A stretch of DNA of 64,000 bases from COE1 sp045579665. Lineage in GTDB: Bacteria; Bacillota; Clostridia; Lachnospirales; Lachnospiraceae. Below the pieces are notes generated by a model that was given only the letters and a program-made list of their open reading frames with translations, did no database searches and was not told where the DNA came from. This document shows positions 1 through 9,252 of the stretch, piece after piece. Every line of letters starts with the position of its first letter. The first letter of the stretch is position 1. Both the position numbers and the translations under genes were made by a program. Location: assembly GCA_045579665.1 (NCBI GenBank), contig JAZNMO010000041.1, positions 17,089-81,088 on the forward strand. The letters are read 5' to 3'.

Positions 1-1184
1 TCAATATGTGCCGTCTTAATCATTCGGTTCAACTCACGGGTCGTTAATACCACATCCACATCCTTACCTGCGTACTCTTCATAGAAAAGCTCCATATTAC
101 TCTCGCCCTTCTTTGCAACGCAAGGCATGATGGATACAGTTACCATATCCTCAGGATTCACACCGATTTTCTTTGCAAAATAGGTCTTCATAATAGCACC
201 AAACATCTGCTGTGGTGACTTTGCAGAAGAAAGTCTGGATACCAGATGAGGGTACTGTGACTTAATAAATCTAACCCATCCCGGACAGCATGAGGTAAAC
301 ATCGGCATCTTCTGGGTATCCCCCTTCTTAAAGCGCTCGATAAACTCGCTACCCTCTTCCATAATGGTTAAATCCGCAGTAAATACGGTATCAAATACAT
401 AATCAAAGCCGATTCTCTTCAAAGCATCGGTAATCTTGCCCATAGTTGCTTCTTCTCGGGAAAGACCAAGTGCCTCTCCCCATGCAGCACGAACTGCCGG
501 TGCAACCTGTGCAACAGTTATCTTCTTACTGTTCTCAATTGCCCACCATGCCTTCTCTGTATCATCACGCTCTCTTAAAGCACCTACCGGACAATGGGTA
601 ATACACTGTCCGCATAAAGTACAGTCTGACTCCTCGATGGTTCTGTTATTGGTTACATAGACATCTGTTCTTGAACCCGTTCCGTCTGTATCCCATACCT
701 TCACACCCTGTACCTTATCGCAAATCTGGATACAGCGCATACACTTGATACACTTGCTGGAATCACGAATCAATGGGAAATTCTTGTTCCAAGGAAGCTT
801 CTGATATTCCTTCTCATAAGGAACATCTAAGATATTTAATTCATTCGCAATCTTCTGTAAAGAACAGTTGGTATTTCTTGCACAGGTCACGCAATTGCTG
901 TCATGCTGTGCAAGAATCATTTCCACTGTCTTCTTACGGTTCTTACGAACCTTTGGGCTATTGGTGTATACTACCATGCCCTCTTCTACCTGATTATTAC
1001 AAGAGGTAACAAGCTTCTCCTTGCCCTCAATCTCTACTACGCACACACGACATGCGCCGATTTCATTAATCTCCTTCAGGAAGCAAAGCTTAGGAATCGG
1101 GATTCCTGCAACATTTGCTGCGTCCATAATCGTACTTCCCTCAGGCACCTCTACGACTCTTTGGTCAATTGTCAGCTTTACCAT
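1..1184 (-). CDS. [FeFe]-hydrogenase catalytic subunit, 3' end cut by the window
   Basis: Catalytic subunit of a soluble [FeFe]-hydrogenase (H2 formation or uptake). About 394 N-terminal residues are visible. In order: a 2Fe-2S ferredoxin domain (C34, C45, C48, C62), a His-ligated 4Fe-4S site (HDSNCVTCARNTNC), two 4Fe-4S clusters (CIKCMRCIQIC and CTLCGQCITHC), then H-cluster motifs L1 (TSCCPGW near residue 298) and L2 (MPCVAKKGE near 350). The third motif would lie beyond base 1. The ATG overlaps the stop of the upstream gene by 7 bases and follows a GGAGG inside that gene, so the two are translationally coupled. The NuoF/GltD-type partner suggests the 'glutamate-synthase-linked' class (group A2 of the hydrogenase classification); that class is inferred from the neighbour. 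Confidence 0.95.
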   Translation of the reverse strand, partial: MVKLTIDQRVVEVPEGSTIMDAANVAGIPIPKLCFLKEINEIGACRVCVVEIEGKEKLVTSCNNQVEEGMVVYTNSPKVRKNRKKTVEMILAQHDSNCVTCARNTNCSLQKIANELNILDVPYEKEYQKLPWNKNFPLIRDSSKCIKCMRCIQICDKVQGVKVWDTDGTGSRTDVYVTNNRTIEESDCTLCGQCITHCPVGALRERDDTEKAWWAIENSKKITVAQVAPAVRAAWGEALGLSREEATMGKITDALKRIGFDYVFDTVFTADLTIMEEGSEFIERFKKGDTQKMPMFTSCCPGWVRFIKSQYPHLVSRLSSAKSPQQMFGAIMKTYFAKKIGVNPEDMVTVSIMPCVAKKGESNMELFYEEYAGKDVDVVLTTRELNRMIKTAHI

Positions 1185-3010
1185 AATGTCTTGCGGCCTC
1201 CTTTCAGTACTCCATATCCAAAGTGGTCACATCGTAAGCATCTGGAAGCCTCCTGCTTACACTCTGCCTCTGTCATCGGATTCTCAACACCCTTGAAATC
1301 ACATACACGCTCGCAAACCTCACGCTCTGTCATGTTCACACGTCCACATGGTGTTCTATCCTCAATATTCGGCTGCGGAACCTCTACATCACAGGTAATC
1401 ACATGATGATAACCCAAATATTCATCAATATTGGCTGCAATTACCTTAGATGCACCGATTGCCCTTACTACAGAAGCCGGACCTGTTGCACAGTCTCCTC
1501 CTGCAAATACACCCGGAAGTAAATCAAATCCTCCGTCACGCTCTGTCTGAATGACACCACGCTTAACAGGAACACCTGCATCTGCAAAGTGCTGATACTC
1601 AATATCCTGTCCGATGGCAACAATAATGGTAGAGCATGGAATCATCTGCTCCGGCTCACCGGTAGACTTCACGCTTGCTCTGCCGTCTGTAATCTTACTA
1701 ATCATCTGAGGCTGTACCCAAAGTCCCTTAACGGCTCCATCCTTTGTTGTCTCTATTCTAACCGGTGCCTTCAAGGTCTGTACCTCTACACCCTCTGCAA
1801 TAGCACCCTCTATCTCGTCCTTAAGTGCTGTCATATCTGCAACTCGTCTTCTATATACAATGCTAACCTTCTTCGCACCAAGACGCACTGCTGTACGGAC
1901 AGCATCCATCGATACGTTACCACCACCGATAACGCATACCTCTTGTCCCTTCAAATCAATGGCTACATCCTTACCGACATCACGCAAAAACTGTACAGCT
2001 GAGATTACACCCTTTGCATTCTCACCCTCGATACCAAGCTTCTTATCCGTACTGGCACCGATGGTAATTAATACAGCGTCATACTGCTCTCTCAACTCAT
2101 CAATTGTAATATCAATACCAATTCGAAGACCATGCTTTACCTGTACTCCTGTCTCTAAGATTGCATTGATATCATCATCCAGTCTGTCCTTCGGCAGACG
2201 ATAATTCGGAATACCGTAACGAAGCATACCGCCAAGCTTTGGAAGCATCTCATATACCACTACCTGATGTCCCATCAGCTGTAAGTAATAAGCGGTACTC
2301 AGTCCACCTGGACCACCTCCCACGATAGCTACCTTCTTACCTGTTGACGGCTGACATGCAGGCGGTGCCACCTTTCCTGCAAGGTCTGCTGCCATACGCT
2401 TCAAGCCTCTGATATTAACAGCATCATCTACCATATTACGACGGCATCTTGCCTCACATGGATGCTCACAAATAAATCCACAGGTAGTCGGGAACGGATT
2501 ATCCTTACGAATCAAACGAATCGCATCCTGATATCTGCCCTCTCTTACCAATGCTATGTATCCCGGAATATCTACTCCTGCCGGGCATAAAGAAACACAT
2601 GGAACAGGCTGCTGATAATTACAATGACATCTGCCAAGCTCAATATGAGCTACATATTCATCATAAAATCCAACCAATCCCTTATATATCATATTGGCAG
2701 CTTCATAACCGATGGCACAGTCAGCTGTCTCCATAATACTGGTAGCTGTCTCCTTCATCAAATCCAAAGTCTCCATCGTTGCCTTTCCATCCAACACATC
2801 TGAAATCAGCTTCTTTAACTGTCCCAATCCAACACGACATGGCACACATTTTCCACAAGTCTGTGCATGACACAACTCCAAAAATGCTTTAGACATATCG
2901 ATTGGGCACAATCCTGACGGGCTGGCTTCAATTCTTCTTTCCAAGTCCTTATAAAGCTGCTCTACTATTATCTGAGCTTTATTTGGTACCGGAATCTCAA
3001 GTCTGCTCAT
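1178..3010 (-). CDS. NuoF-type Fe-S domain fused to a GltD-like FAD/NAD(P) oxidoreductase
   Basis: Predicted electron-transfer partner of the downstream hydrogenase, 610 aa. Residues 47-98 carry the NuoF 4Fe-4S signature (C52, C55, C58, C98) without the FMN-binding part of NuoF. Residues 138-191 are the GltD-type Fe-S domain (CPAGVDIP; CGFICEHPCEARCRR). The FAD fold starts near 228 (GGGPGG) and the NAD(P) fold near 357 (GGGNVSMDA). A Cys-rich tail (CERVC...CLRC) could hold another cluster. The family shuttles electrons between NAD(P)H and Fe-S clusters. Whether this one feeds the hydrogenase, bifurcates, or serves glutamate synthesis cannot be told. The start is the ATG 7 bases after AGGAG. 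Confidence 0.9.
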   Translation of the reverse strand: MSRLEIPVPNKAQIIVEQLYKDLERRIEASPSGLCPIDMSKAFLELCHAQTCGKCVPCRVGLGQLKKLISDVLDGKATMETLDLMKETATSIMETADCAIGYEAANMIYKGLVGFYDEYVAHIELGRCHCNYQQPVPCVSLCPAGVDIPGYIALVREGRYQDAIRLIRKDNPFPTTCGFICEHPCEARCRRNMVDDAVNIRGLKRMAADLAGKVAPPACQPSTGKKVAIVGGGPGGLSTAYYLQLMGHQVVVYEMLPKLGGMLRYGIPNYRLPKDRLDDDINAILETGVQVKHGLRIGIDITIDELREQYDAVLITIGASTDKKLGIEGENAKGVISAVQFLRDVGKDVAIDLKGQEVCVIGGGNVSMDAVRTAVRLGAKKVSIVYRRRVADMTALKDEIEGAIAEGVEVQTLKAPVRIETTKDGAVKGLWVQPQMISKITDGRASVKSTGEPEQMIPCSTIIVAIGQDIEYQHFADAGVPVKRGVIQTERDGGFDLLPGVFAGGDCATGPASVVRAIGASKVIAANIDEYLGYHHVITCDVEVPQPNIEDRTPCGRVNMTEREVCERVCDFKGVENPMTEAECKQEASRCLRCDHFGYGVLKGGRKTLW

Positions 3011-3033
3011 TTTATTGCTCCTAACTTATGGCG

Positions 3034-3179
3034 ATTCGGCCTGCATAATATCCGACGATATCACACTTTATACAACTCATACCTTAATCACTTCGTGATT
3101 AAGGTAGCATAATGGCCATTCGGCCTGCATAATATCTGATGATATCACACTTTATACAACTCATACCTTAATCACTTCG
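3034..3179. repeat. two direct 62-bp repeats upstream of the hydrogenase operon
   Basis: Copies at 3034-3095 and 3118-3179 differ at only two bases, both C to T. Each has a small inverted repeat ATATC-N4-GATAT (3048-3061 and 3132-3145), and both differences lie in its 4-base spacer. The copies fill most of the gene-free 3011-3351 stretch before the hydrogenase operon, so they are candidate duplicated regulatory sites. No confident promoter was found inside them; a TATTAT on the minus strand is a possible -10. Confidence 0.85.
3081..3105. repeat. perfect 11-bp inverted repeat between the 62-bp copies
   Basis: ACCTTAATCAC and GTGATTAAGGT flank a 3-base TTC loop. The left arm is the end of the first 62-bp copy; the second copy has the same left arm but no matching right arm. 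There is no T-run, so it is more likely a cruciform or operator than a terminator. Confidence 0.8.
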
Positions 3180-3300
3180 GTTATGCATAAATCTATGTAT
3201 AAATACACATCCGCTATTTATGTAACCGCTTACAAAGTATTTTACAACGGTTTTCATAACAACGCAATAATTGATACAAAATAGACAATGTTTGCCCCAA

Positions 3301-3335
3301 AAAGAAAAATGTCCTTCTATGAAAGACATTTCCCC
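3301..3335 (-). terminator. rho-independent terminator of the sensor diguanylate cyclase gene
   Basis: Read on the minus strand, AAATGTC and GACATTT pair around an 11-base loop and are followed by a T-rich run, starting about 20 bases past the stop codon at 3352. Confidence 0.7.
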
Positions 3336-3351
3336 TAGTTTGTATTTATTT

Positions 3352-6300
3352 TTATTCATCTATTCCATACTTCACCAAATGGAAACCGTTTTTACCATTT
3401 TCCTTGGCGACATACAAGGCTTTATCAGCACTCTTGAAGAGTTCTGCATAATTTGCCTTCCTATTGGTGATTGCAGCGCCTAAACTGATAGATATCTTGG
3501 TAATCGTTCCCTGATACGGAAGTTCAACACACATCTTTAAGACAAGCTCTGTTAACAGCTTTCTCACTCTTGCTTCTTCAATGCCATATATACAGAAGAT
3601 AAATTCATCTCCACCGTATCTGGCGATGGCACCTCTGTCACCAAACAGCTCCTCAAGGCTTCTTGCCAAAAGCTTCAATGCCTCATCTCCACCTGCATGA
3701 CCAAGCGTATCATTCACCGCCTTGAAATTATCCATATCCAGAACCGCAAAGGTTACCGGCATCATATGCTCCATATCATTGTAAATCTTATCGAACTGCA
3801 CCTGGAAGCCGTCACGGTTAAAGAGGCCTGTAAGCGGATCTCTAAATGCCTTATTTTCAATCAGATGCTTCTCTTCCATTTCCTTTTGTACATTGATAAG
3901 CTTACCTACTACATGTAGCTCCTTACCGGAAGAGCTTCGAATCACATGGGCGATAACACGATACCACTGTCTGTCTTCACCAATACCAAACTCAAATGGC
4001 GGTGATGTATGTGTCGAACTCTCCACTGCAAGCTTATAATTATCAATCAGAATATTCAGATTCTCATTATCTCCGTTATATTCCTTAAGATATACCAGCT
4101 CTTCAAAACCAAATCTCTGATTAAACTTGGTATCAAAGTGAATACACTCTGTTACCATATCGTATTCGTATACATATTCATCAACAAGAGATGCCAGAAC
4201 CTCATATCGCTTTACATCCAAAGCATGCTTCTTCGCACTCTTATTCTTCTCATACATTACCAAGACTACAGCTACTACGATAATCGTAAAGATTCCACAA
4301 AGCACAACCATACTCTGATATGGATTATCCTCAATAAATCGGAATAATGTAACAGGACCTTCCTCTACATCCATACCATTTAAGAGCATTACCTGCAAAT
4401 CTTCCTCTGAAATCGAGTAAACTATCTTATTACAGATAGACACCAGACGGCTGTCACAGCCCTTTGCAAATGCAAAAGCAATCGATATATCCTTGGCAAG
4501 CGGAACAACCTCTGTATTCTTGACTCTCGTCTGTCTCAGATAATAGTTCGCACTGTAATAATTACATGCTGCAAAATCTGCCTCCCCGCTATCTACTGCA
4601 CGAATCATCTCTTCAATACTATCCATCTGCATCGTGCCTCTTGGCTGAAAATCAATAATGCTCAAATCATCCGTGGTCATCAATGCCATCTTTTTATTCG
4701 TTAATTCCTGATTCTCAATACCATCATACTTAATCAATGCAACGCTAAAGCTAAGGTATTCCTTGGAGAACTTCACCATATCTACATGTGTCGTTCTGTT
4801 CTCCAGACTGGCAATCATATGTATCTCATTCTTATTCAATGCATCCACCAAAGATGTCACATCATCATATCCATAATACTCAAGTGTTAATCCTGTAGCT
4901 TCCTCCAGCTTTTTACAGATTTCTGCTGCTACACCATTAAAGACTGCTTCTCCCTCTTCATTGATGGTTTCATACTGAATCGGTGCCAAATTACGCTGAT
5001 AGCCTACCTTGAGCACCTTTATATCCTCAATATACTTCTTCTCAGTCTGCGAGAAATCCACTTGATAATTATTTACCTGAATACTGTTTTCAATCACAGT
5101 TTCCTGTGTTTCCTGCTTTTCTTCCTTTTCTACCTTGTCCTGCGTGTGTGTTTGTGTCCTGCGCATTTCAGAGGTTCTTCCGGACTCCCATTTGATATTG
5201 AAGTCCTTCATAATCTGCTCAAAGTTTTCTCCTATCATTCCCGAAGCCGATTCAATAATTCTCCTGATATTCACCGCTGTATTGTTAATATCAAACTTGG
5301 AAACCAGCTTCTGCTTCAGCTGATAATGATTTCCCTCCGCCCATGCATTGGTCATCATAATAACATCCTTTGCCTGTCCAAAGCTCTTAGGATAGGGGTC
5401 CGTCTTTACAATGGATACTGTTTCCTCATCCAATGCATAGCCTGATTCATCCAGCATAAAGTCCAAAAATGCTCTTGCTGTTGCCGGATTCTTGCTATTC
5501 TTGTTTATTCCATAGCAGGAATTGGTACATACTGTCATGTACTGCTTACCGTTTATTTCATTAGGGAACGGCATAAATCCAATGTCATCCGCATTCTGGC
5601 CGGCTTCCTGCACCTGTACAACTGCCCACGAACCAATCGCAATACAGCCAATCTTTCCTCTGTTCAGCAGACGCTGAGAGGTTGCCCACTCCGTTGTTCT
5701 AGGGTCCGACTCTGTAAGTCCTTCATGAACCAAATCGTATAAAAGCTTGTACACTGTATAATGTGGTTTTTCCTCTGAAAACGGATATTCCTCAAACACA
5801 AAATCATTTTCCTTATATTTAGCATCACCTGTCATCTCTATATAAGGATACATCTCCCACAGATTAAATACCCATTCGGCATTATAATTGGTATAGAAAG
5901 GAATCGCATCTGTTCTTTCCTTAATCATACGCATTGCTTCCAGAAACTCATCCGTTGACTTTGGAAGCTCCGTAATCCCTGCCTCTGCAAATACCTTCTT
6001 GTTATATAAGAAACCTGCTGTATACGCAGATGACGGTATACCGTATACCAAACCACTGTCATTCATACTACTTTCCAAGAAGTTATACTTTTGCTTGAGT
6101 TCCTCCATGGTACCAAGAGGCTGCAGATACTCCACACACTCCTGTATCGTAAGACTTCCCGGTAGCATAAGTACGTCCGGAAATTCTCCTGACAATACCA
6201 TATTTCGCATGTTATTGTCATAATCTTCCAAATATACTATCTCTATCGTCGTTCCGGGATACTTTAATCTAAAGGCATCCAGATACTCTTCAATCTCACT

Positions 6301-6438
6301 TTCCGCCACTGTAAAGCCAACCTTAATATGTCCTGTGACTTCCTGCTCTGTAGCATAAACTTCCATTTTATACACACTGCACAACATCAGCAAAATGCCC
6401 AATAAAAAGATTGTATATTTCTGTAATTTATATTTCAT
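3352..6438 (-). CDS. membrane diguanylate cyclase with two solute-binding sensor domains
   Basis: Predicted ligand-regulated maker of cyclic-di-GMP, 1028 aa. Order: signal peptide/anchor (1-29); family-1 extracellular solute-binding domain (about 35-415); charged linker (about 423-459); family-3 amino-acid-type solute-binding domain (about 468-700); one membrane segment (about 707-730); a PAS-like segment (about 745-860); a GGDEF domain from DPLTGLFNRDGF (about 864) with intact GGDEF near 940. The usual RxxD inhibitory site is absent (GDRG stands there). Two different binding-protein folds in one sensor is unusual. AAGGAG precedes the ATG. It is divergent from an EAL-domain gene. Ligands are unknown, though sugars or peptides for the first domain and amino acids for the second are usual in these families. 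Confidence 0.9.
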   Translation of the reverse strand: MKYKLQKYTIFLLGILLMLCSVYKMEVYATEQEVTGHIKVGFTVAESEIEEYLDAFRLKYPGTTIEIVYLEDYDNNMRNMVLSGEFPDVLMLPGSLTIQECVEYLQPLGTMEELKQKYNFLESSMNDSGLVYGIPSSAYTAGFLYNKKVFAEAGITELPKSTDEFLEAMRMIKERTDAIPFYTNYNAEWVFNLWEMYPYIEMTGDAKYKENDFVFEEYPFSEEKPHYTVYKLLYDLVHEGLTESDPRTTEWATSQRLLNRGKIGCIAIGSWAVVQVQEAGQNADDIGFMPFPNEINGKQYMTVCTNSCYGINKNSKNPATARAFLDFMLDESGYALDEETVSIVKTDPYPKSFGQAKDVIMMTNAWAEGNHYQLKQKLVSKFDINNTAVNIRRIIESASGMIGENFEQIMKDFNIKWESGRTSEMRRTQTHTQDKVEKEEKQETQETVIENSIQVNNYQVDFSQTEKKYIEDIKVLKVGYQRNLAPIQYETINEEGEAVFNGVAAEICKKLEEATGLTLEYYGYDDVTSLVDALNKNEIHMIASLENRTTHVDMVKFSKEYLSFSVALIKYDGIENQELTNKKMALMTTDDLSIIDFQPRGTMQMDSIEEMIRAVDSGEADFAACNYYSANYYLRQTRVKNTEVVPLAKDISIAFAFAKGCDSRLVSICNKIVYSISEEDLQVMLLNGMDVEEGPVTLFRFIEDNPYQSMVVLCGIFTIIVVAVVLVMYEKNKSAKKHALDVKRYEVLASLVDEYVYEYDMVTECIHFDTKFNQRFGFEELVYLKEYNGDNENLNILIDNYKLAVESSTHTSPPFEFGIGEDRQWYRVIAHVIRSSSGKELHVVGKLINVQKEMEEKHLIENKAFRDPLTGLFNRDGFQVQFDKIYNDMEHMMPVTFAVLDMDNFKAVNDTLGHAGGDEALKLLARSLEELFGDRGAIARYGGDEFIFCIYGIEEARVRKLLTELVLKMCVELPYQGTITKISISLGAAITNRKANYAELFKSADKALYVAKENGKNGFHLVKYGIDE

Positions 6439-6595
6439 TTTAAAACGTCATCTCCTTATTTTCACGATTTAAAACAGACATTTTTAGTCATATATCTAAA
6501 TTGTACCACAATGTCAAAAATTGTAAAACTCTATTTCTTAATTTATATTTTTTTGAACACACCTTTTTTGAACAAAATTCATTAATTTGTACTAA

Positions 6596-6624
6596 TTGAA
6601 TTATTAAAGCATTTAGTATAAAAT
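6596..6624 (+). promoter_or_regulatory. candidate sigma-A promoter of the EAL-domain gene
   Basis: TTGAAT at 6596-6601, a 17-base spacer and TAAAAT at 6619-6624, 36 bases before the ATG. Upstream in the shared divergent region, TTTTTTGAACA occurs twice (6549-6559 and 6564-6574), a possible operator for one or both cyclic-di-GMP genes. Confidence 0.55.
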
Positions 6625-6660
6625 AGTTTTAGCAATAATTCGAGGGGGTTTTATCCATAT

Positions 6661-8322
6661 ATGGAATTTTCAGGGATTTCAGCCAAATCACTATGTAAAA
6701 TGATAGATTTATTGGATCCTTGTATGGACGATTATCTATATTTGTATGATTATAAAAATGACTATTACTATATCTCACCTGATGCCGCAAAGCGTTTTTT
6801 ATTGCCTTCCCATCAGTTTACAGATGTATTTACTGCATTCGCACAGTTTGTATATCCCAATGACTTGGATACCCTGAAGGTAGATTTAAACGAAACCTTT
6901 GAAGGCAAAAAGCCATTCCATAACCTACAGTACCGATGGATTACCAAAGATGGTAAGCCTGTATGGATTAACTGTCGCGGTTTTATTATCCGTGACGAGG
7001 ATGGTGGTGACTACCTGATTGGCTGTATCAATGAAATCGGCGTCTCACAAAAGGCAGATAATGTTAGCGGTCTTTTAAGTGTTACCAATCTTCAAAGCTG
7101 GCTTGAAGAATACAATTATATTCTTCCTGACGGCTATTTCCTACGTTTGGGATTAGATGACTTCAAGGAAATCAATGAGAAAATCGGTGTAGAATATGGC
7201 GATTTTGTCTTAAAGAAAACAGCCGATATCATTTCCTCATTTCTGCTTCCAAACCAAAAGCTCTACAAAGTAGTTGCTGATGAGTATCTGATTGTAGACT
7301 TTAGTGGTGGTAATGCAGTGGATGCACATGCCCAGTACAGTAAGATTCGCTGTGCATTAGATGATTTTGTTGCAGAGAATTACTATAATGCCATGTTCAC
7401 CATATCAGCAGGTGTACTGGAATGTAAACATATTGAAAAAAGCTCTTATTCAAACATTATGAAGATTACGGAGTTCTCCCTTAACGAAGCTAAGCGTCAA
7501 GGAAAGAACCGTTCCTATTATTTTCAATCAGCTGACTACGACCGCTACCTTCGAAAGAAGAAGCTGACACAGCTGTTAAGACAAGCCGTAAAGGATAATT
7601 GTGTAGGCTTTGAAGCCTATCTCCAACCGCTCTTCCACTGCGTAACCAACTCTGTCTATGGCGCAGAAGCTCTGTTACGTTTTCATACGGAAGAATTTGG
7701 TATGGTATCACCCGGTGAATTTATTCCGATTCTGGAAGAAACCGGTCTGATTATTCCGGTCGGCAGATGGATGCTCCATCGTTCACTGGCAATTGCACAT
7801 GATTTCCAGCAGGTAATGCCTGACTTCAAGATAAGTGTGAATATTTCATATATTCAGATTATGAAGAGTAATATTATCAGCGAAATCATTTATGCAATCA
7901 ACACGCATAACATGGACCCGGCCAATGTTATCATTGAATTAACAGAAAGTGGCGAATTAGAATCGGATTCCCGTTTTACCAAGCTTTGGTCCAAGCTGAA
8001 AGACCAAGGAGTTCAGCTTGCTTTGGATGATTTTGGTACAGGCTATTCTAACTTCCACTATCTAAATGACTTGAAGCCGGATATCATCAAAATAGACCGT
8101 TCCTTCACCATGAAAGCATTGCAGAATGATTACGAGTACAATCTTCTGGCACTCATGAGTGGAATGGTACATAAGCTTAATCTGAAGGTTTGCATTGAAG
8201 GTATCGAATATAAGGAAGAACTGCAAAAGATGCGCCAGTTGTTTCCTGATTATTGTCAGGGCTTCTACTTTGGCAAGCCGATGGAGGTTGAACATTTTAG
8301 AGAAAATTTCATTCATTTATAA
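6661..8322 (+). CDS. PAS-GGDEF-EAL protein, probable cyclic-di-GMP phosphodiesterase
   Basis: Cytoplasmic 553-aa protein: PAS domain (about 15-125), GGDEF-fold domain (about 133-285) and EAL domain (about 300-550). The GGDEF signature is replaced by VADEY, so cyclase activity is unlikely; such domains often bind GTP as regulators. The EAL domain keeps its motifs (AEALLRF, ELTESGELES, DDFGTGYS, KIDRSF, EGIE, QGFYFGKP), consistent with hydrolysis of cyclic-di-GMP. GAGGGGG precedes the ATG by about 12 bases. Its divergent neighbour makes cyclic-di-GMP, so the pair could form an opposed sensor unit; that link is inferred. No signal peptide or membrane segment is visible. Confidence 0.9.
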   Translation: MEFSGISAKSLCKMIDLLDPCMDDYLYLYDYKNDYYYISPDAAKRFLLPSHQFTDVFTAFAQFVYPNDLDTLKVDLNETFEGKKPFHNLQYRWITKDGKPVWINCRGFIIRDEDGGDYLIGCINEIGVSQKADNVSGLLSVTNLQSWLEEYNYILPDGYFLRLGLDDFKEINEKIGVEYGDFVLKKTADIISSFLLPNQKLYKVVADEYLIVDFSGGNAVDAHAQYSKIRCALDDFVAENYYNAMFTISAGVLECKHIEKSSYSNIMKITEFSLNEAKRQGKNRSYYFQSADYDRYLRKKKLTQLLRQAVKDNCVGFEAYLQPLFHCVTNSVYGAEALLRFHTEEFGMVSPGEFIPILEETGLIIPVGRWMLHRSLAIAHDFQQVMPDFKISVNISYIQIMKSNIISEIIYAINTHNMDPANVIIELTESGELESDSRFTKLWSKLKDQGVQLALDDFGTGYSNFHYLNDLKPDIIKIDRSFTMKALQNDYEYNLLALMSGMVHKLNLKVCIEGIEYKEELQKMRQLFPDYCQGFYFGKPMEVEHFRENFIHL

Positions 8323-8335
8323 TATACTTCACATA

Positions 8336-8371
8336 AAAAGTGATTGCACTGTTACCAATGCAATCACTTTT
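8336..8371. terminator. bidirectional terminator between convergent genes
   Basis: AAAAGTGATTGCA and TGCAATCACTTTT pair perfectly (13 bp) around a 10-base loop, with A- and T-runs on both sides. It serves the EAL gene (+) and the alarmone synthetase (-), whose stop codon lies next to it. Confidence 0.9.
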
Positions 8372-8372
8372 A

Positions 8373-9023
8373 TTATTTATCCTTTTGTTCTATCTTGGTT
8401 CGTATCTGCTCCATTCTTCTGTCAAGCTGGCTGATAATATCAGCACAATACTTTAGCTCCTCCGAGATGCTGGCTGCATTCTCAATATCCTTCTTATACT
8501 TAAGCTTATGTTCAAGACTTGCCCAGAAATCCATGGCAATCGTTCTAAACTGAACCTCCACACGCATGTGCTTCTTCTCTCCTGTCAGGAATATTGGGAT
8601 ATCCAGTATCAAATGCAGACTACGATATCCGTTAGGCTTCGGATTCTTAATATAATCCTTCTGCTCTATCAGCTTAATGTCATCCTGCTTCAATAGACAG
8701 TCTACCAGCATATAGATATCATCCGGGAAAGAACAAATTACTCGTATACCTGCTATGTCATTCAAATTGTTTTCGATATTCTCTATCGTCAACGCTAAAT
8801 CACGTCTCTTTAATTTCTCTATAATACTTGCCGGACTCTTGATTCGACACTTGATGGATTCGAACGGATTTCTGCTGTTAACCAACGCCAGCTCCTTATT
8901 CAATACTTCAAGCTTCGTCTTGACCTCCAGCATGGCACACTCATACTGCATCATCAGAGTTTTAAATGGGTCAACCATCCCCTCAAGCTCCGCAATCTCT
9001 TCGTATTTATCTTTAATGTCCAT
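8373..9023 (-). CDS. small alarmone (p)ppGpp synthetase, RelA/SpoT domain
   Basis: Single-domain GTP pyrophosphokinase of the small alarmone synthetase type (RelQ/RelP-like), 216 aa, near the usual 210-230. It moves pyrophosphate from ATP to GTP or GDP to make (p)ppGpp. Visible signatures: IKSPASIIEKLKRR, DIAGIRVIC, the substrate-binding KPNGYRSLH, VEVQFRTIAMDFWASLEHKLKYK, and a C-terminal coiled coil used for oligomers in RelQ. No HD hydrolase, TGS or ACT domain is present, so it should be synthesis-only and independent of ribosome stalling. AAGG precedes the ATG. It appears to be a single-gene unit. RelQ and RelP cannot be separated safely by eye. Confidence 0.92.
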   Translation of the reverse strand: MDIKDKYEEIAELEGMVDPFKTLMMQYECAMLEVKTKLEVLNKELALVNSRNPFESIKCRIKSPASIIEKLKRRDLALTIENIENNLNDIAGIRVICSFPDDIYMLVDCLLKQDDIKLIEQKDYIKNPKPNGYRSLHLILDIPIFLTGEKKHMRVEVQFRTIAMDFWASLEHKLKYKKDIENAASISEELKYCADIISQLDRRMEQIRTKIEQKDK

Positions 9024-9252
9024 AATAGCAACCTTACCTTTCCAATACCTGTAGACTTTCTGATACTTTCATATCTTTACCACTATTTTCTACACCGTAT
9101 ATCTTAACATATTCTGCCAACAAATTCAGCTTAATTTCTGTGAAATTTTCATTACACTCTCACATAAAATCCGCTTACTTTTTCCATGCTATGCTCCTCA
9201 TTGTGTTATAATATAATCAATAGGATAAACCATCAAAAAGGAGACAACAAAG

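Noticed and set aside
3168..3359. 63-codon minus-strand frame after the sensor cyclase gene
   Set aside because: It overlaps that gene's end and the terminator hairpin, has no ribosome site and no recognisable product.
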